Shown here one piece after another: positions 45,801 through 57,396 of a stretch of 64,000 bases of DNA. Position 1 is the stretch's first letter; every line of letters starts with the position of its first letter. The stretch comes from Ilyonectria destructans (Eukaryota; Ascomycota; Sordariomycetes; Hypocreales; Nectriaceae), in the NCBI GenBank assembly GCA_020740775.1, contig JAHEWK010000016.1:310001-374000 (forward strand), written 5' to 3'. Position numbers and translations under genes: made by a program. The notes under the pieces are model-generated. The model did no database searches. It saw only the letters and a list, made by a program, of their open reading frames with translations, and was not told the DNA's origin.

Positions 45801-46381
45801 TCACTTTTCCACATTCAAGAATGCTCGCAAGCAATCAACAATAACCTGGTGATCTTCCTCTTGGGCGAGGCCGCTCACAACAATTGCACCAATCGGTCCC
45901 TCCACGCCCTTGACACGGACAGGGAAGCCACCACCATGTATTGCGTAGTCACCGGCCGTCTCGCCAAGTTGGAACTGGGCTTTGAACTTTTCCTCGTTGC
46001 CCATATCGAAGAGATGGTGGCCTGCCCAGGTGCTCCATCCAAATCTAAGCACGAAGTTCCTCTTGCGGGCCACCCAATTGTCGTTCTCTGGAACGGTCCC
46101 AGGTCGTGAAGCTGCGTGAAAGAGCAGTTGTTTGTTGTTCGCGAGGGTGATGTTGACTACCGCTGGATTTTCGCTGATTTCTCTCAGCTTTGTCCGAATC
46201 AACACCCCTATCTCAAACGCATCCTCGGCAGTGAAGTGCGGCAACGTAAGCGACTTCTCCTGAGCCGTGATGTCGGCAAACTGTTATGGTTAGCCAAAGC
46301 CAGCAATGTCGACATGGGACTGGGAACGGCGCGAGGAGAGCTTACAGTTAACGATGGGCTGTCTGTAGGGTTGGACGCCAT
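45801..46381 (-). CDS. HbpS-like (haem-degrading family, UPF0303) protein
   Basis: Exons 46381-46346 and 46280-45801, 171 residues. The first exon codes only 12 residues (MASNPTDSPSLT) and is joined through a clean gtaagc...aacag intron. The family pattern is seen in DAFEIGVLIRTKLREI, DNWVARKRNFVLRFGWSTW and HGGGFPVRVKG with VVSGLAQEEDHQVIVDCLRAFL at the end, as in UPF0303/PF03928 proteins. Members bind haem or act as small sensors and accessory proteins; many stand beside oxidoreductase or catabolic genes. No signal peptide. The biochemical role here is unknown. Confidence 0.87.
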
Positions 46382-47425
46382 TGAAATTTTGATGGGTTGA
46401 GTAATAGTACTCGTGGATACGGATGGTCTCCTCTGTGGTTTACAGCTATACTTATGATAGCGGTATTGTGTATCCCGTGACCGGTGGAGCGAATTTCCAT
46501 CTGACAAATCATTCCCTGAATGTGCGTAGTCTCTGTCCACGGCGCAGCAGTTTACTTGACCCGATGTGCTATTACCATCTCTCCAAGTACTCCGAAACTC
46601 CCCGGTATGGTGTTAATCTGTCCGACGGAAGGTGCTGCAGAGTAGGGGTAAACTTCGCTCGTGGAGTAGTCTCAGACGGTAAAATACCCTAGGGTATTTA
46701 TTGGATTATGCTGTTAGGCTGATATATACTCCTTTTATCGATCATAGGTACCTGACCAGGGGGGAAACACGCAGCACGGATGTGCTCCGAAACTCCCCGG
46801 CAGTGTATAGATGGTGCCCAATCTACTATCTCCGGAAGCCCCCACGAAGCCCCTCCGAAGCCCCCCCGGTAGGCTCCCGGTAGGCCATCAACCTCTCTGA
46901 TGGAAGTGTATTGCGATAATCAGTGTGGGGAAAGTCGGACTTGTCCTTAATGGACCCGGCAGTTGCTGGGGCTATTGCGATGATTATTCCGAGGAAAGTC
47001 GGACTTCCCATTATGGACCTAGCTGCGGATTTTGAATCCGTGCTCATGACTCGCGACTATGCTCAAACTCCCCCAGAGCTGTTGGGAAGAGTGAACACTC
47101 CCTGGTCGGCCTCGGAACTTCCCAATTGATCCTCGAGCTTTCCCCGCGTTTGCAGTACCCCGTGGGGTCGGCCCGCATGCTTGGAGCAACTTCCAGTTTC
47201 TGGTACTTGGAGTTTGGGGCCTTGGGGGAGGCCGTTTTTGCATGACTCGCGTTCCTTCACGCTTCTCAGGGTCACACGACCCGGCAACTCATCATAACAC
47301 ATATAATTGTCTAGTCCCCGCGACTATCACTTGGCTCTCGACATTCCCGGCCTGGAAAGTACAACTACACGGCGAACCAACGCCTTCGTTTTATCTCTCC
47401 TGTTCATCCCTGCCGCCGTTTCAAC
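46382..47425. other. Intergenic with short scattered direct repeats
   Basis: 1044 bases between divergent genes. CTCCGAAACTCCCCGG occurs at 46590-46605 and 46785-46800; GGAAAGTCGGACTT at 46929-46942 and 46993-47006; GAAGCCCCC-type units cluster at 46839-46870. No gene seen. Confidence 0.6.
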
Positions 47426-49059
47426 ATGACTGCCAGCACTTTCAAGTCTGTGGGACCGGAACTGGCCGCGATTCTACCCCCAAATGACATACCATGGTAC
47501 AAGAAGCGAAACCAAGTCTTCCTCAACTTCTGCCTCATATGCCTCTTCCTCCTCTCTTCGGGTAACGGTTACGATGGATCAATGCTCAACGGCTTGCTCG
47601 CCCTCCCGCATTGGCAGTCGTTTATGAAACACCCCAGCGGCGCTTGGCTCGGATTCGTTAGCGGCGCCTCATCCCTCGGTGCCATGTTCTTCTACCCCGT
47701 CGTCGCATGGTCCTCTAATCGTTTCGGTCGCAAGCCAACCATCCTCGTGGGCTACATCTTCCTATGCGTCGGAGTGGGGCTACAGACTGGAGCCACAAAT
47801 ATACCTATGTTTGTGATATCACGGATCATTGTTGGTATTGCGAGCGCTTTTTTTGGTGGTTGCGTGCCTCTGCTGGTCACCGAAACGGCTTATCCCACTC
47901 ACCGTGGCGTTTTCACCGGTCTTTACATGTGTGGGTGGTACGTTGGTAAGTATTGGTTCCAAAATATGCATACAAGAAACCGCAAATGCTGAGAAGTTAT
48001 ATAGGCTCTTTCCTCGCCGCCTGGTCCACGTACGGCACCCGCAACTACGACAATTCTTGGTCCTGGCGTGTCCCATCCGTCCTCCAACTACTACTTCCAA
48101 TCGTTGCACTTCCTGGACTCATAATGATTCCAGAATCTCCGCGTTTCTTAGCCTCCAAAGAGCGGCACCAAGAGGCTCGCGCCTTCCTCGTCAAGTACCA
48201 TGCAGAAGACGACGAGACGTCTCCCTTGGCAGCGTTCGAGCTTGCGGAAATCACCCGAAGCATCCAAATGGAGCGTGAGTCGCAGAAAAGCACCTCTTAT
48301 CGAGAAATGGTTGCCACCCCTGCCAACCGGAGAAGAACATTCATCACCGTCTTCCTAGGAGTCTTTGGTCAATGGGCTGGCCAAAACGTTGCAGGCTACT
48401 ACCTGGCTCCAGTGCTTACTACCATTGGCATCACCACCATCACGCAGCAGACTCTCATCAACGGGTTCTTGCAGATCTGGAATCTGCTGTGCTCCCTGAC
48501 CGGTGCATTCAACGTCGATCGTGTTGGGCGTCGTTTTCTCTTCCTGGCGGCTACTACTGGCATGCTCATCTCTTACACTCTCATCACCGCGCTTTCCGCC
48601 ACCTTTGCGAAGGGAGGATCGGCAACGGTCGGTACAGCTGTTGTCCCGTTCCTCTTCCTTATGTATGGGTGCTACTCTCTGGCCTTCACGCCCCTGCTAG
48701 TGGCGTACCCCGTCGAGATCTGGCCATACGACCTGCGCGCCCGTGGCCTTTCAACAATGTGGGTGTCGACAGCATTAGCCGTCTTCTTCAACATCTTCAT
48801 CAATCCGATCGCACTCGAGGCGATTGCATGGAAATACTACCTGCTCTATGTCTTCATTCTCGCCGGTGGGGGTATTGTCATCTACTTCACATTCCCCGAG
48901 ACACGAGGTCATAGTCTCGAGGAGATGGCGCGAATCTTCGAAGGAGAGAACGCATCGGTCCCCAAAGGCGTCATCGCAGACAAGATCGCAGCATCTGGAA
49001 GTGCGAGCCACATTGACGATATTAGCGCCTCCCCGAATAACGTATCAGAGCAAGCCTGA
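47426..49059 (+). CDS. MFS sugar transporter 2
   Basis: Exons 47426-47945 and 48005-49059; 524 residues, twelve helices. Sugar-porter signatures: GNGYDGSMLNGLLALPHW, NRFGRKPTILVG, RIIVGIASAFFGG, PESPRFLASKERH, VDRVGRRFLF and PETRGHSLEEMARIF. It belongs to the same porter group as transporter 1 but is clearly different in sequence, so the two probably take different sugars. It is divergent from the HbpS-like gene across a repeat-bearing promoter region. Confidence 0.93.
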
Positions 49060-49980
49060 ACCACTCAGAAAGTCGACTCGGAGGCCACATCGATACACAC
49101 GACTTTTGGTCCCAGAACCAACGGCCAGCGAAATGTCGAGAGGTGGAACCGCACGAATGAAAGAGATTTGGAGATTTTCTGCTTCCTAGTTTATGTCTTG
49201 ACCTACATGACATCATCAGTAGTATGAGGATATGTGTATATTTGGAGCCTTCATGTCATGCAGAATCTAGACAGTACTTTTGTCTAATGCGAGATCGCCA
49301 ATATGAAATCTTCGTTTTATTACAGCATTGCGGGAGCCATCTATAAGATCTAACTTATTACGGATCCACGATGTATGGCGATCGGGATCATCTACGAGCA
49401 CATTCAACGTTTTAGTGCTTAAGACACTACCGTTTTGCTACAATGACCGAAGCCGACCAACTATTGTCAATATGCTAACCAATCTACTGCGTAATTGCAG
49501 CTTCAGGCCCTTAGTGAGTGGTCTGATTCTATACAAGAAATCCCGGAAATAAACATGAAGGGGGTCAGCACCAGTATGGCACTGTGATCCCCGTTTTAAC
49601 ATCCTAGTGGCGCCTTCCTCCGTCGGCTGCCATCTTTCCGCCGTCGACAAGATCGGCGGTACCAACACCGGCGGCCCAAACGGGCAGGGAGGGCCCCTTG
49701 TCCTCGCGAATTCTCCCGCTGGGTCTACTTAGCTTGCCGAAGATGGGAGGCAGGCTTGTCATTATGCAAGCGCAAATCCCGGGATGGCTTACATAGGGTT
49801 GCTTAGGGAATATCGTATGGAAGGGGCTTTTTGACGCGAAAGGAGAGTCGAGAAGAAGCTTGTTTCTCAAGTTGTCTGATCAGGATGGCAATACAAAGTT
49901 ATCACGATGATGCTACGTAACTACAGCTCGTGCTATGGTACAGAAACGTCTTGGCTGGAATTATTTCCCGACAGTCGCCG
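49060..49980. other. Intergenic, no gene seen
   Basis: 921 bases after transporter 2 and before the dehydrogenase remnant. The minus-strand open frames here have no domain pattern. Confidence 0.45.
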
Positions 49981-50301
49981 TTAGGTACGATCAGACATCT
50001 TAAGCAGCTCTAATGACTTCTTCCACGGCAGCCCTTCTTTCTGATCGTACACCCATGTTGCATTATAATCTGGAGTCCACGGCTTCGCAATCTGGCAATC
50101 CTCGAGATATTTCCCTCCATGACATTCCAAAGCCTTTGCTGTGGCAGCCCACACGGACCTACCGGCGCCTTGTCTTGAGTCTTTCCAGACCTTCGCCGCC
50201 TCGTCCATCTTCTCAATCCTCACTATTTCCTCGTCGCTCATATTCTGTAGTAGGCTTGTGCGTATATTGCCAGGACGCACGCTCCAAGCGTGCAGGCCCA
50301 T
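49981..50301 (-). pseudogene. Truncated short-chain dehydrogenase remnant
   Basis: 106 codons match the C-terminal third of fungal short-chain dehydrogenases: HAWSVRPGNIRTSLL (usual SVHPG), then SVWAATAKALECHGGKYLEDC and QIAKPWT. The cofactor-binding GxxxGxG region and the YxxxK active site are absent; no matching sequence is seen upstream in any frame, so more than half of the gene is gone. The reading frame itself is still open, which points to a recent truncation. Confidence 0.8.
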
Positions 50302-51195
50302 AGATCCGTAGCACCGGTCCAGTTTGTTTGGACTCTGCAGGTTCGCTGTTTTTCTCTGTGCGTATGCGGCCTAAGGGTGGTACTTGTCTTTTAAGTTGAG
50401 ATGGTCAAAGTGGACTTTGCTACTACGATAGGCACTGGATAAGAGAATAACAATATGCAGGTTAAACTTGGTGGTAGTTGATTGCAAAAGAGTAGGCCCT
50501 CTGTCTCGTCTATGACGTTCCAACTGCCCTCAACACGAAGAGATTACTTCGGCCTGCCCGGCTAGCAGTTGAGCCGAATAATCGCTCTTATTTCGATACC
50601 TTCGGAAAATCATTCCGAATTGGATGAGCGGTTCATGTGCGTTCCGAGCGAAGAGAGAGAAAATAAGGCATAGCTTCGCCCCGCTCTCGGTGACTTTTCG
50701 TTAATCCGCCATTATCAGATGCATCGGGGACGCTAGGGGAACTTTCATGGGCGCGACGGGGACGCTAGGGGAGCTTTCATGAAGGTTCCTAGTGGAATTA
50801 CGGGGACGCTGCTAGGACCTGATGAACTGTATGATGATGACTAGGCTAGCTACGTGTGACAGACGGTGTGTCGCAGGGACGATCACCTCTGTCCCGTATG
50901 CCTAGTATCTTAGGCGTGAAGGGGGACAAGTCGGAACGCAGTTCCGACCTCGGGTCCACCAACAGTTCCCTTTTTGAGTCAGTTTAGGCGGGGTAAAACG
51001 CGGGGTTCGGAAATCTCCAGGTTTCCTTGCGATCAACATCTTGAGGTACGAGCGCAGTGACTGAAGCGTATTTAAAGGAGTCAGTTTGCTCCTACTCTTT
51101 GCACCAAGTGAGTTATTGATAGATGGCAATCAATTAATTGCTCAACGTTTCTCTTTCACTCTTCTCCAACCCACTAGTATCAGCAGGCAGTTACT
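50302..51195. other. Intergenic, promoter of the GMC gene
   Basis: 894 bases. The repeat at 50726 is listed separately. A tatttaaag box at 51070-51078 lies about 120 bases before the GMC start codon. Confidence 0.45.
50726..50817. repeat. Short tandem-like direct repeats
   Basis: GGGGACGCTAGGGGAACTTT starts at 50726, GGGGACGCTAGGGGAGCTTT at 50758, and a short third copy GGGGACGCT with GCTAGGA at 50802. Both long copies end in TTTCATG. Confidence 0.75.
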
Positions 51196-53311
51196 ATGGC
51201 CGCGTCAGAGTCGTTTGACTTTATCGTTTGCGGGTGAGTCCGGATCTTAGTCTCGAGATCTCATGCTGTGGACCCAATTGGAATCAGAACCTGCATCTAA
51301 CATCCTTATCAACAGGGGCGGGACCGCTGGTTGCGTCGTGGCTTCAAGGCTTGCCCAGGACCCTCGCAATAAAGTCCTAGTAGTGGAAGCCGGCCCACAT
51401 AACGAACATCTGGAGAACGTTCATATGGTCGGAGGGTATTTTCACCCTGAATGGGTTCGATTAGGTTCCTACTGATCATATTAGGTGGTCCCAGAATTTC
51501 GATAAAGAAACTGATTGGAATATCGTGTCCGAGGAGCACAGTGCCATGAATAATCGGCAAGTCAACTTGAGCCGAGGAAAGTTCCTCGGAGGCTCTTCTG
51601 GAGTCAACGGCACTTTGGTTGTTCGCGGAGTAAAACAAGACTTTGACGATTGGAACCTAGAAGGCTGGAGCGGTGAGGAATTCTTTGATTACATGAAGAA
51701 GGTTGGTGCATTTAACTTGACTAGAGATAATAATGATTGGTCGCTGGGTCTTGGTTCAGGAATACCGACCTATTACTATGGCGTGTTGTTGCAATGCTAA
51801 CAATATCTCTCTAGGCTGAGACGTTTCACGCCAAATCATGGTTTCAGGAGTCCTCGAAATCTCATGGTTACGATGGCTATCTTCATACAGAGCCGCACGA
51901 CCTCGCCCCTATTTCGCATCTCATTAAAGAGTCAATGATTTCGAAAGGACTTCCCCTCGACGACGATATGTTCTCTCACGGAAATAACCCACACGGATGT
52001 GGACACGCAGTTCGTACAGTACACCAGGGCCTCCGCACTACGAGCGCAGACTTTATTACTAAGGGACCGCGGAGGAGCAACTTGCATCTCATGGTTGAGA
52101 CTCATGTCGACAAGGTGATTATCGAAAAGGATATAAAAGGCGAGCTTCGTGCCGTCGGCGTGAGGGTGGTTGACGCCGAGGGTCGCGTCACTGACATCAA
52201 AGCTGCCAAAGAAGTGATTATCTCAGGAGGAGCTTACTGCAGTCCGAATATTCTAAATCGCTCAGGAATTGGATGTCATGAGGAACTCAAGAGACATGGT
52301 ATAAATACTCTGGTCAACCTACCTGCGGTCGGCAAGAATCTGCAGGACCATTTGGTGAGATAGCCCCAAATGCCGCCACTTTCAACCCATGTTTACTGAC
52401 CTCATTTTGACTAGATTGCGTTTATCTTCTACGAGACGGACAAGCCAGGGCTGACCAACGATCATCTTGTTCACCATGGAGACGCGCGTTCAAATTCCTA
52501 TTCACTTTGGAAGGAACACAAGACTGGGTTCCTCTCCAGTTTTCCATTCGGTATCTTCGCCTTTGCCCGGCTAGACGAACGTCTTACCGACTCTAAAATC
52601 TGGACATCTGCACCCCGAGAAAAAGGGCGTGATCCAATGGGTTTAAGCCCCTCACAACCTAATATTGAGTTCTTCACCACGGAGTGCTACGTCGATCCGA
52701 AGCCAATTGGTCACTTCCCTACCAACGGGAACCACGTTTTTGCCATTATCGCGGAACTATTTGCGCCAAAGTCCCGAGGAACGGTGTCTCTGCGAAGCAG
52801 TGACCCAACTGCTACTCCCGTCGTGGATTGTAATTACCTCTCCGATTCTCTTGATGTCGAGGTGATGGCAGAGGCCTGCAGATTTGGAAATGAGATCATC
52901 ATGGAAGGTGCTGGAACCAAGAACATTGTCAAAGGCTCATGGCCACCCAATGCAACTCATCATGAGCTCCGGACTAGGGAAGACTGGATCCCATATGTTA
53001 GGGATAACGCAACGACATGTGAGCTTTTCCAACCCCTTCCTCTTCAATCACTTGAGATAAATAGTTCATTAATACTAACCGAGCCAGGTTATCACGCGGC
53101 TGGAACTTGTGCTATGGGTGGGACTCTTAATCCAAAAGCTGTCGTAGATGAGCAATTGCGCGTCAAAGGTGTCAAGGGGCTTAGAGTGGCTGACTGCAGT
53201 GTCATGCCTCTTTTAAACAGCGGCCACACTCAAATGCCAGCTTTCGGAATCGGCGAGAAGGCTGCAGACCTTATTAAAGAAACATGGTCTAAGGAGACAG
53301 CTAAGTTGTAA
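51196..53311 (+). CDS. GMC oxidoreductase (FAD-dependent)
   Basis: Exons 51196-51233, 51316-51435, 51485-51701, 51815-52354, 52415-53018, 53088-53311; 580 residues. The dinucleotide fold opens with SFDFIVCGGGTAGCVVASRL (GxGxxG), then LVVEAGP. GMC signature 1 is GKFLGGSSGVNGTLVVRG, signature 2 region AKEVIISGGAYCSPNIL. Near the end YHAAGTCAMGG and NSGHTQMPAFGIGEKAADLI carry the catalytic histidines. No signal peptide is seen, so it may work inside the cell, unlike secreted glucose or aryl-alcohol oxidases. Substrate could be an alcohol, sugar or choline-like compound. It ends the run of catabolic genes. Confidence 0.93.
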
Positions 53312-53738
53312 TTGGTAATTCTAACATAGTTTACTGAATACATCCCGGCATTTTTTACTATCAGCTTACTAGCTGATATGCAATAAACCTGGCTTCAGCA
53401 CTTCCTATTATACCCTCCTCTTTAGCATCTAGCATACGGATCCTCAGGCGGACTGTCCATCAACTCCAGTATACGCTCGACCTCGCCGTGTCTCGTCAAA
53501 TAGACTCTTAGTGGTTTACCAAGTTTCTACCCTAGGATGGGTTTTCGGTGTAACACCTGCCCTATCAAGCGCTAGCTAAGCCTTTAGCTAGTAAGGAAGA
53601 CTCACGGAGAGAAGCGTAAATGACTCTGTGTGCAGGCGACGAAGACATTATAGTATAGAATATAACGCGATTGTGGGAGGGTAAGTTGGCTGTGGAAAAG
53701 AATGAGTCTGGTGATGGACCCCCCGAATTAATACAATT
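53312..53738. other. Intergenic between convergent genes
   Basis: 427 AT-rich bases between the GMC gene and the GPCR gene. No gene seen. Confidence 0.5.
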
Positions 53739-55142
53739 CTAGTCTTCATCTGTATCTGCACCTCTAAGAGGCCTCTGCATCCCCACCTCATTTATTACAT
53801 TCGAACTTCGTTGGCCTTGTGCCCAATCTCGCAGAATTTTATAACTAGTCGCAAAGAAAATAACAGCATTCCATACACCCTGGAGCGGCAGAAGAGCTAC
53901 AGTCGCAACCTGGTAAGGAAAGGAAGAACTGCCATACAGGAAGCTATGAAAGCGGTTAATAGACGCCGGCGTCCACGAAACGACAACGCTCAAAGTGAAT
54001 AGAAAAGTGGCTCCTAAATATGCCCTTTTTACAGGGTCCTCAAGACGGCATTTAGATACAACCGTCCTGGCTGCCGTTATGCCACGTTGTACTTGGGCGT
54101 TTCGCGAAGTGGATTTGGACGACGTGATTATGGACAAGTATTGATTCGGTGTTTCGTATAGTGGGGCTACCAGAAGCCCCAACCGTAGCTGCGTGTGTGC
54201 TGGCACAGGCAGAGAAACGGGGGAGACTGGCCCGCGAGTGACGTAGAATTCAGGGACAACCGCCGGGCATACAGTGTTCTCGGGGTTGGATCGTGTGGTA
54301 ATGTTGATTAAGCCCTGGATCGTGTTAACTCAAAGCCATGTCGGGGATGAGCATATAGCTTACCATTGAATTCGACAGGTTGCGGACTCGGTTCCTCGAG
54401 TGAAAGATACGGTAGCCAGCGATGAAGTTCAAGACAACTGATCCAAGGAGAAAAGGCCATACAAAGATGAAGGAGGCGAAGATACGAAGGTGTGACCAAT
54501 TATCACTAACGCTGCACCAAACCTACGCAATGGTTAATGGGAATATTCCAATTGTTGGGCAACAAAAAGGAACCCACATATGCTTGTCCATAAGCGGGAC
54601 CACGAGCTGGTGCTGAAACGAAAAGCAACGTAAAAGCGATGGTGAATGGTCCTCCGAAGCAGACAAGGCAGTACTGCCACGCATGGAAGGTATTAGGGTT
54701 CGTACGGCCTAGGACAACTAGAAGGGTATTGATAGTCATTCCAAGAGCCCACCATGCATCGGACTGTATGAACCTATTCGATGCGTCAGTATCCCTGGTG
54801 CTGGGAGTTCAACTTCGGGGTATTATGTGCAACAACAGAGGTATCTCACATCTGAAGCATAAAGGCCTGCGCCTTGCACAGGACAGAATCTTGTCCAGCT
54901 GCGAGTCCATCCCTGGCGATGATACTGGCGATGCTTGCGCCGAGGTTAGCGATGCTCGCCATGACAATAAAGGTATTCCGAGGGTTCCGAAGACGCGCCA
55001 TAAGCCCGTACGCGATGAAGATGAGGAACACGGCGACAAGGCTTAAGCAGCCTCCAATGCGCTCCAGAAGTGCAAGCGTATGGGCCTGACTTGGCGTCGG
55101 TGCCATTGCTGTCGACTCACGCCTGTGATCATATGATTTCAT
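53739..55142 (-). CDS. Seven-helix G-protein-coupled receptor, cAMP-receptor-like
   Basis: Exons 55142-54850, 54773-54578, 54522-54364, 54314-53739; 407 residues (395 from the second in-frame ATG at 55106). Helices: GGCLSLVAVFLIFIAYGL; NTFIVMASIANLGASI; FIQSDAWWALGMTINTLLVV; WQYCLVCFGGPFTIAF; FIFVWPFLLGSVVLNFIAGY; ATFLFTLSVVVSWTPASINR; VALLPLQGVWNAVIFFATSY. Paired cysteines sit before helix 3 (SVLCKAQ) and in the loop before helix 5 (VWCSVSDNW). This order matches the Dictyostelium-cAR-like GPCRs of ascomycetes, thought to sense nutrients or signals and act through heterotrimeric G proteins. The third cytoplasmic loop is long (about 100 residues). Ligand unknown. Confidence 0.88.
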
Positions 55143-56997
55143 GGGGAGGGAGGAAATTGGAGGAAATAGGTGAAGGCAGTCGTCGTGAATCCCCAGAGGC
55201 TCACTTTAGTATTAGTCGAGGAAACTAGTATCCGTATTGTACATGGCGTATGCAGCAAGAGAAGATGGAGGGCCCAGGTGCTCACTCTTCATGGATGATT
55301 GGTTGATAAGACAAGACACTGCAGCCACATACTTGGCTAAAGGTGCTTCAGTGGCGGTATAGCTTCCACACTGTCAACTACTTCGGCTGCACGCTGTATC
55401 TGCTGTACAGGGGCGAAGCTTGTAGGTACTAGACCGTAAACAACTCCTTAAACGAACATTGTATCTGAGTCTTGGCTGTATTTGCTTCTCCAGGCCAATT
55501 AACTCCCGCTGAACTTGGCTTGGAAGATAAGCAGAAGACAGTCTCTGTCGTTGAGGGGATAACAGTGCTACGTAACCTATTGAACTGGTTGTCTTAGACC
55601 AAGCGCCGGTGACGACGACCTGAGTTATAATTGGTAAACCCCGTATAGAATCAATACACTAACCGCTCCGTGCATAGCTATTGGCTGTAGCGACCCCGGT
55701 CCTGGCGCCACTCTCGGCGCCGCGGCACCAAATGACTGATAGCGCTGGACAACTGCTTGTAGACCAATTAGAGCGCGCTGGCCTAGTTAGGGTCTGGGGC
55801 GGGGAAAGAAAGGGGGGAGGGGAGGGTAAAAAGGGAGAAAGGGAGAGAGGAGGGACAAAAGAGAGAGAGGGGGGAGAAAAGAGAAACAGAGAATGAAAAG
55901 AGAGAGAGAGAGAGAGAGAGAAAAGAGTATTTCAGAAGCAGTGGATGATATGATTGGGGCGCTTAAGGGACTTGCTGATGAGTCTCGGCGTATTTACGCT
56001 GTGGTTCTAAACGAGGATTGTGGGTTTCCTTTTGGTGTGCTACTTGAGGAATTACTTGTTGAAAATTGGAAACTTTAAAGGGATGTCAAGGCTGCGGCCT
56101 TCTAGTATAAAGGTAGACTAGGTAGTTATTTAATTTTCTAGTATAGTTACGACCTAAATTGATAACTTCGTTATTACGCGAAGGAATTTACAAAATAACT
56201 AACATCTAGCCAAAGAATACATTAGCCTGACGTCAAGTAAAGCTTCATTCTGCCATAATGTGCCGGAGAGTGCAGCCAGCATCAAGCCTTTGAACGAGGG
56301 TGTACACCTCGAACGGAGTGTTCCACGTCGCACTTGAGGCCATGCACTCCCAATACCGTCATTAATTAGCCGGTGCATTCGTATTTATGGCAAGCGCAAG
56401 GAGATTATGATGTTTATGTAAGATGTTGACGTAATTAAACTCGAAAGCTATATAAATGACCGAAGATCACCTCCGAGCAGTCAGCCCGGCCCCGCCTAGA
56501 TATCGATAGCAGGGGAGAGGTAGTCGACGCACCGATAACTCCCTGTTATGACACCAGCGAATCGGTCGTCAAGAGTTAGTAATTTAACTGGCAAATCTCG
56601 ATGAGTGAACTCTCCTGATTATCTCCTGGCGAGTGCTTCCCGGGAAGACGGCTTCTCCTCACGCACTCATTCATCCCTTCGTGCCGTTCAAGTGGTGGCC
56701 CGAGAAAATAGCCCACCAAAGGTGGGTGACATAAATTTCCAGGCGTATCAAGGCGGAGACTACGTGTACAGTAGGCAATAATATCACCATTACCCTAGAA
56801 GCCACGATATTTCTTTAGAGACAATGTAATGATTGAAAGGGACTTGCGCGTTGGCCGCGCTTTGGCTTGAGAGATTTTTACAGAGGTTTTTCCCTGACCA
56901 GTAACCTGGCGGTAAAACATATAGTTGGAAAATCTGAACCCTAGATTTTCAGTCCGAGGAGATTTTCCTAGGTAAGCTTCCGTGCTCTGTTCTATCG
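55143..56997. other. Gene-poor stretch with purine tract
   Basis: About 1.85 kb. Only the purine tract stands out. Behind it, 55927-56078 reads AVDDMIGALKGLADESRRIYA in one frame, which could be a fragment of a lost gene. Confidence 0.45.
55801..55927. repeat. Purine-rich low-complexity tract with (AG)n
   Basis: 127 bases almost wholly G and A on the plus strand, ending in (AG) repeats at about 55900-55920. Such tracts can form triplex or slipped structures and are prone to breaks; that is general knowledge, not shown here. Confidence 0.9.
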
Positions 56998-57396
56998 ACT
57001 TTTGGCTCACACAATCCTAGTCATATCAACTCTGAAACCCCTGACGTCATTCATGAAGATGGCGAGCTAGGCTATGCTCTAGCTGTCTCGTTCCGTGCAA
57101 TCATGAACAACTCTGATTTAATAGCGGTCATTCCTATCTCGCATGTCAATGGGTTCAAGATCAACGAGCGTGCCACATTCGGGTGCATGGATGACAAATA
57201 ATTGGTTTGTCTATTTACTAGACATGGCTATCAGGTTTCCATTATGGAAACTCTCGAAAGAATCGACATCGAGCTTGCTAGTTCGTTGAATTGGCCCATG
57301 GATGAAATTAAGAAGATCCAGTCAGCGGCTCGAGGTGGCAAGCCGATTCTGAAGCTGCAGTGGCCAGTGATCATCCTCCGAACGCCCAAGGATTGA
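56998..57396 (+). pseudogene. Phosphoketolase fragment
   Basis: One frame reads SHINSETPDVIHEDGELGYA, LAVSFRAIMNNSDLIAV, then at once IPISHVNGFKINER, a stop at 57199-57201, and in the same frame LVCLFTRHGYQVSIMETLE, MDEIKKIQSAARGGKP and WPVIILRTPK. These are consecutive signatures of xylulose-5-phosphate/fructose-6-phosphate phosphoketolase (ThDP enzyme), but the block holding the thiamine-diphosphate GDGEAETG region between DLIAV and the HVNG motif has been deleted. The stop sits where a glutamate is usual (DDK-stop-LV). So this is a piece of about 130 codons of an enzyme of about 800 residues, with an internal deletion and a nonsense change. Confidence 0.85.
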
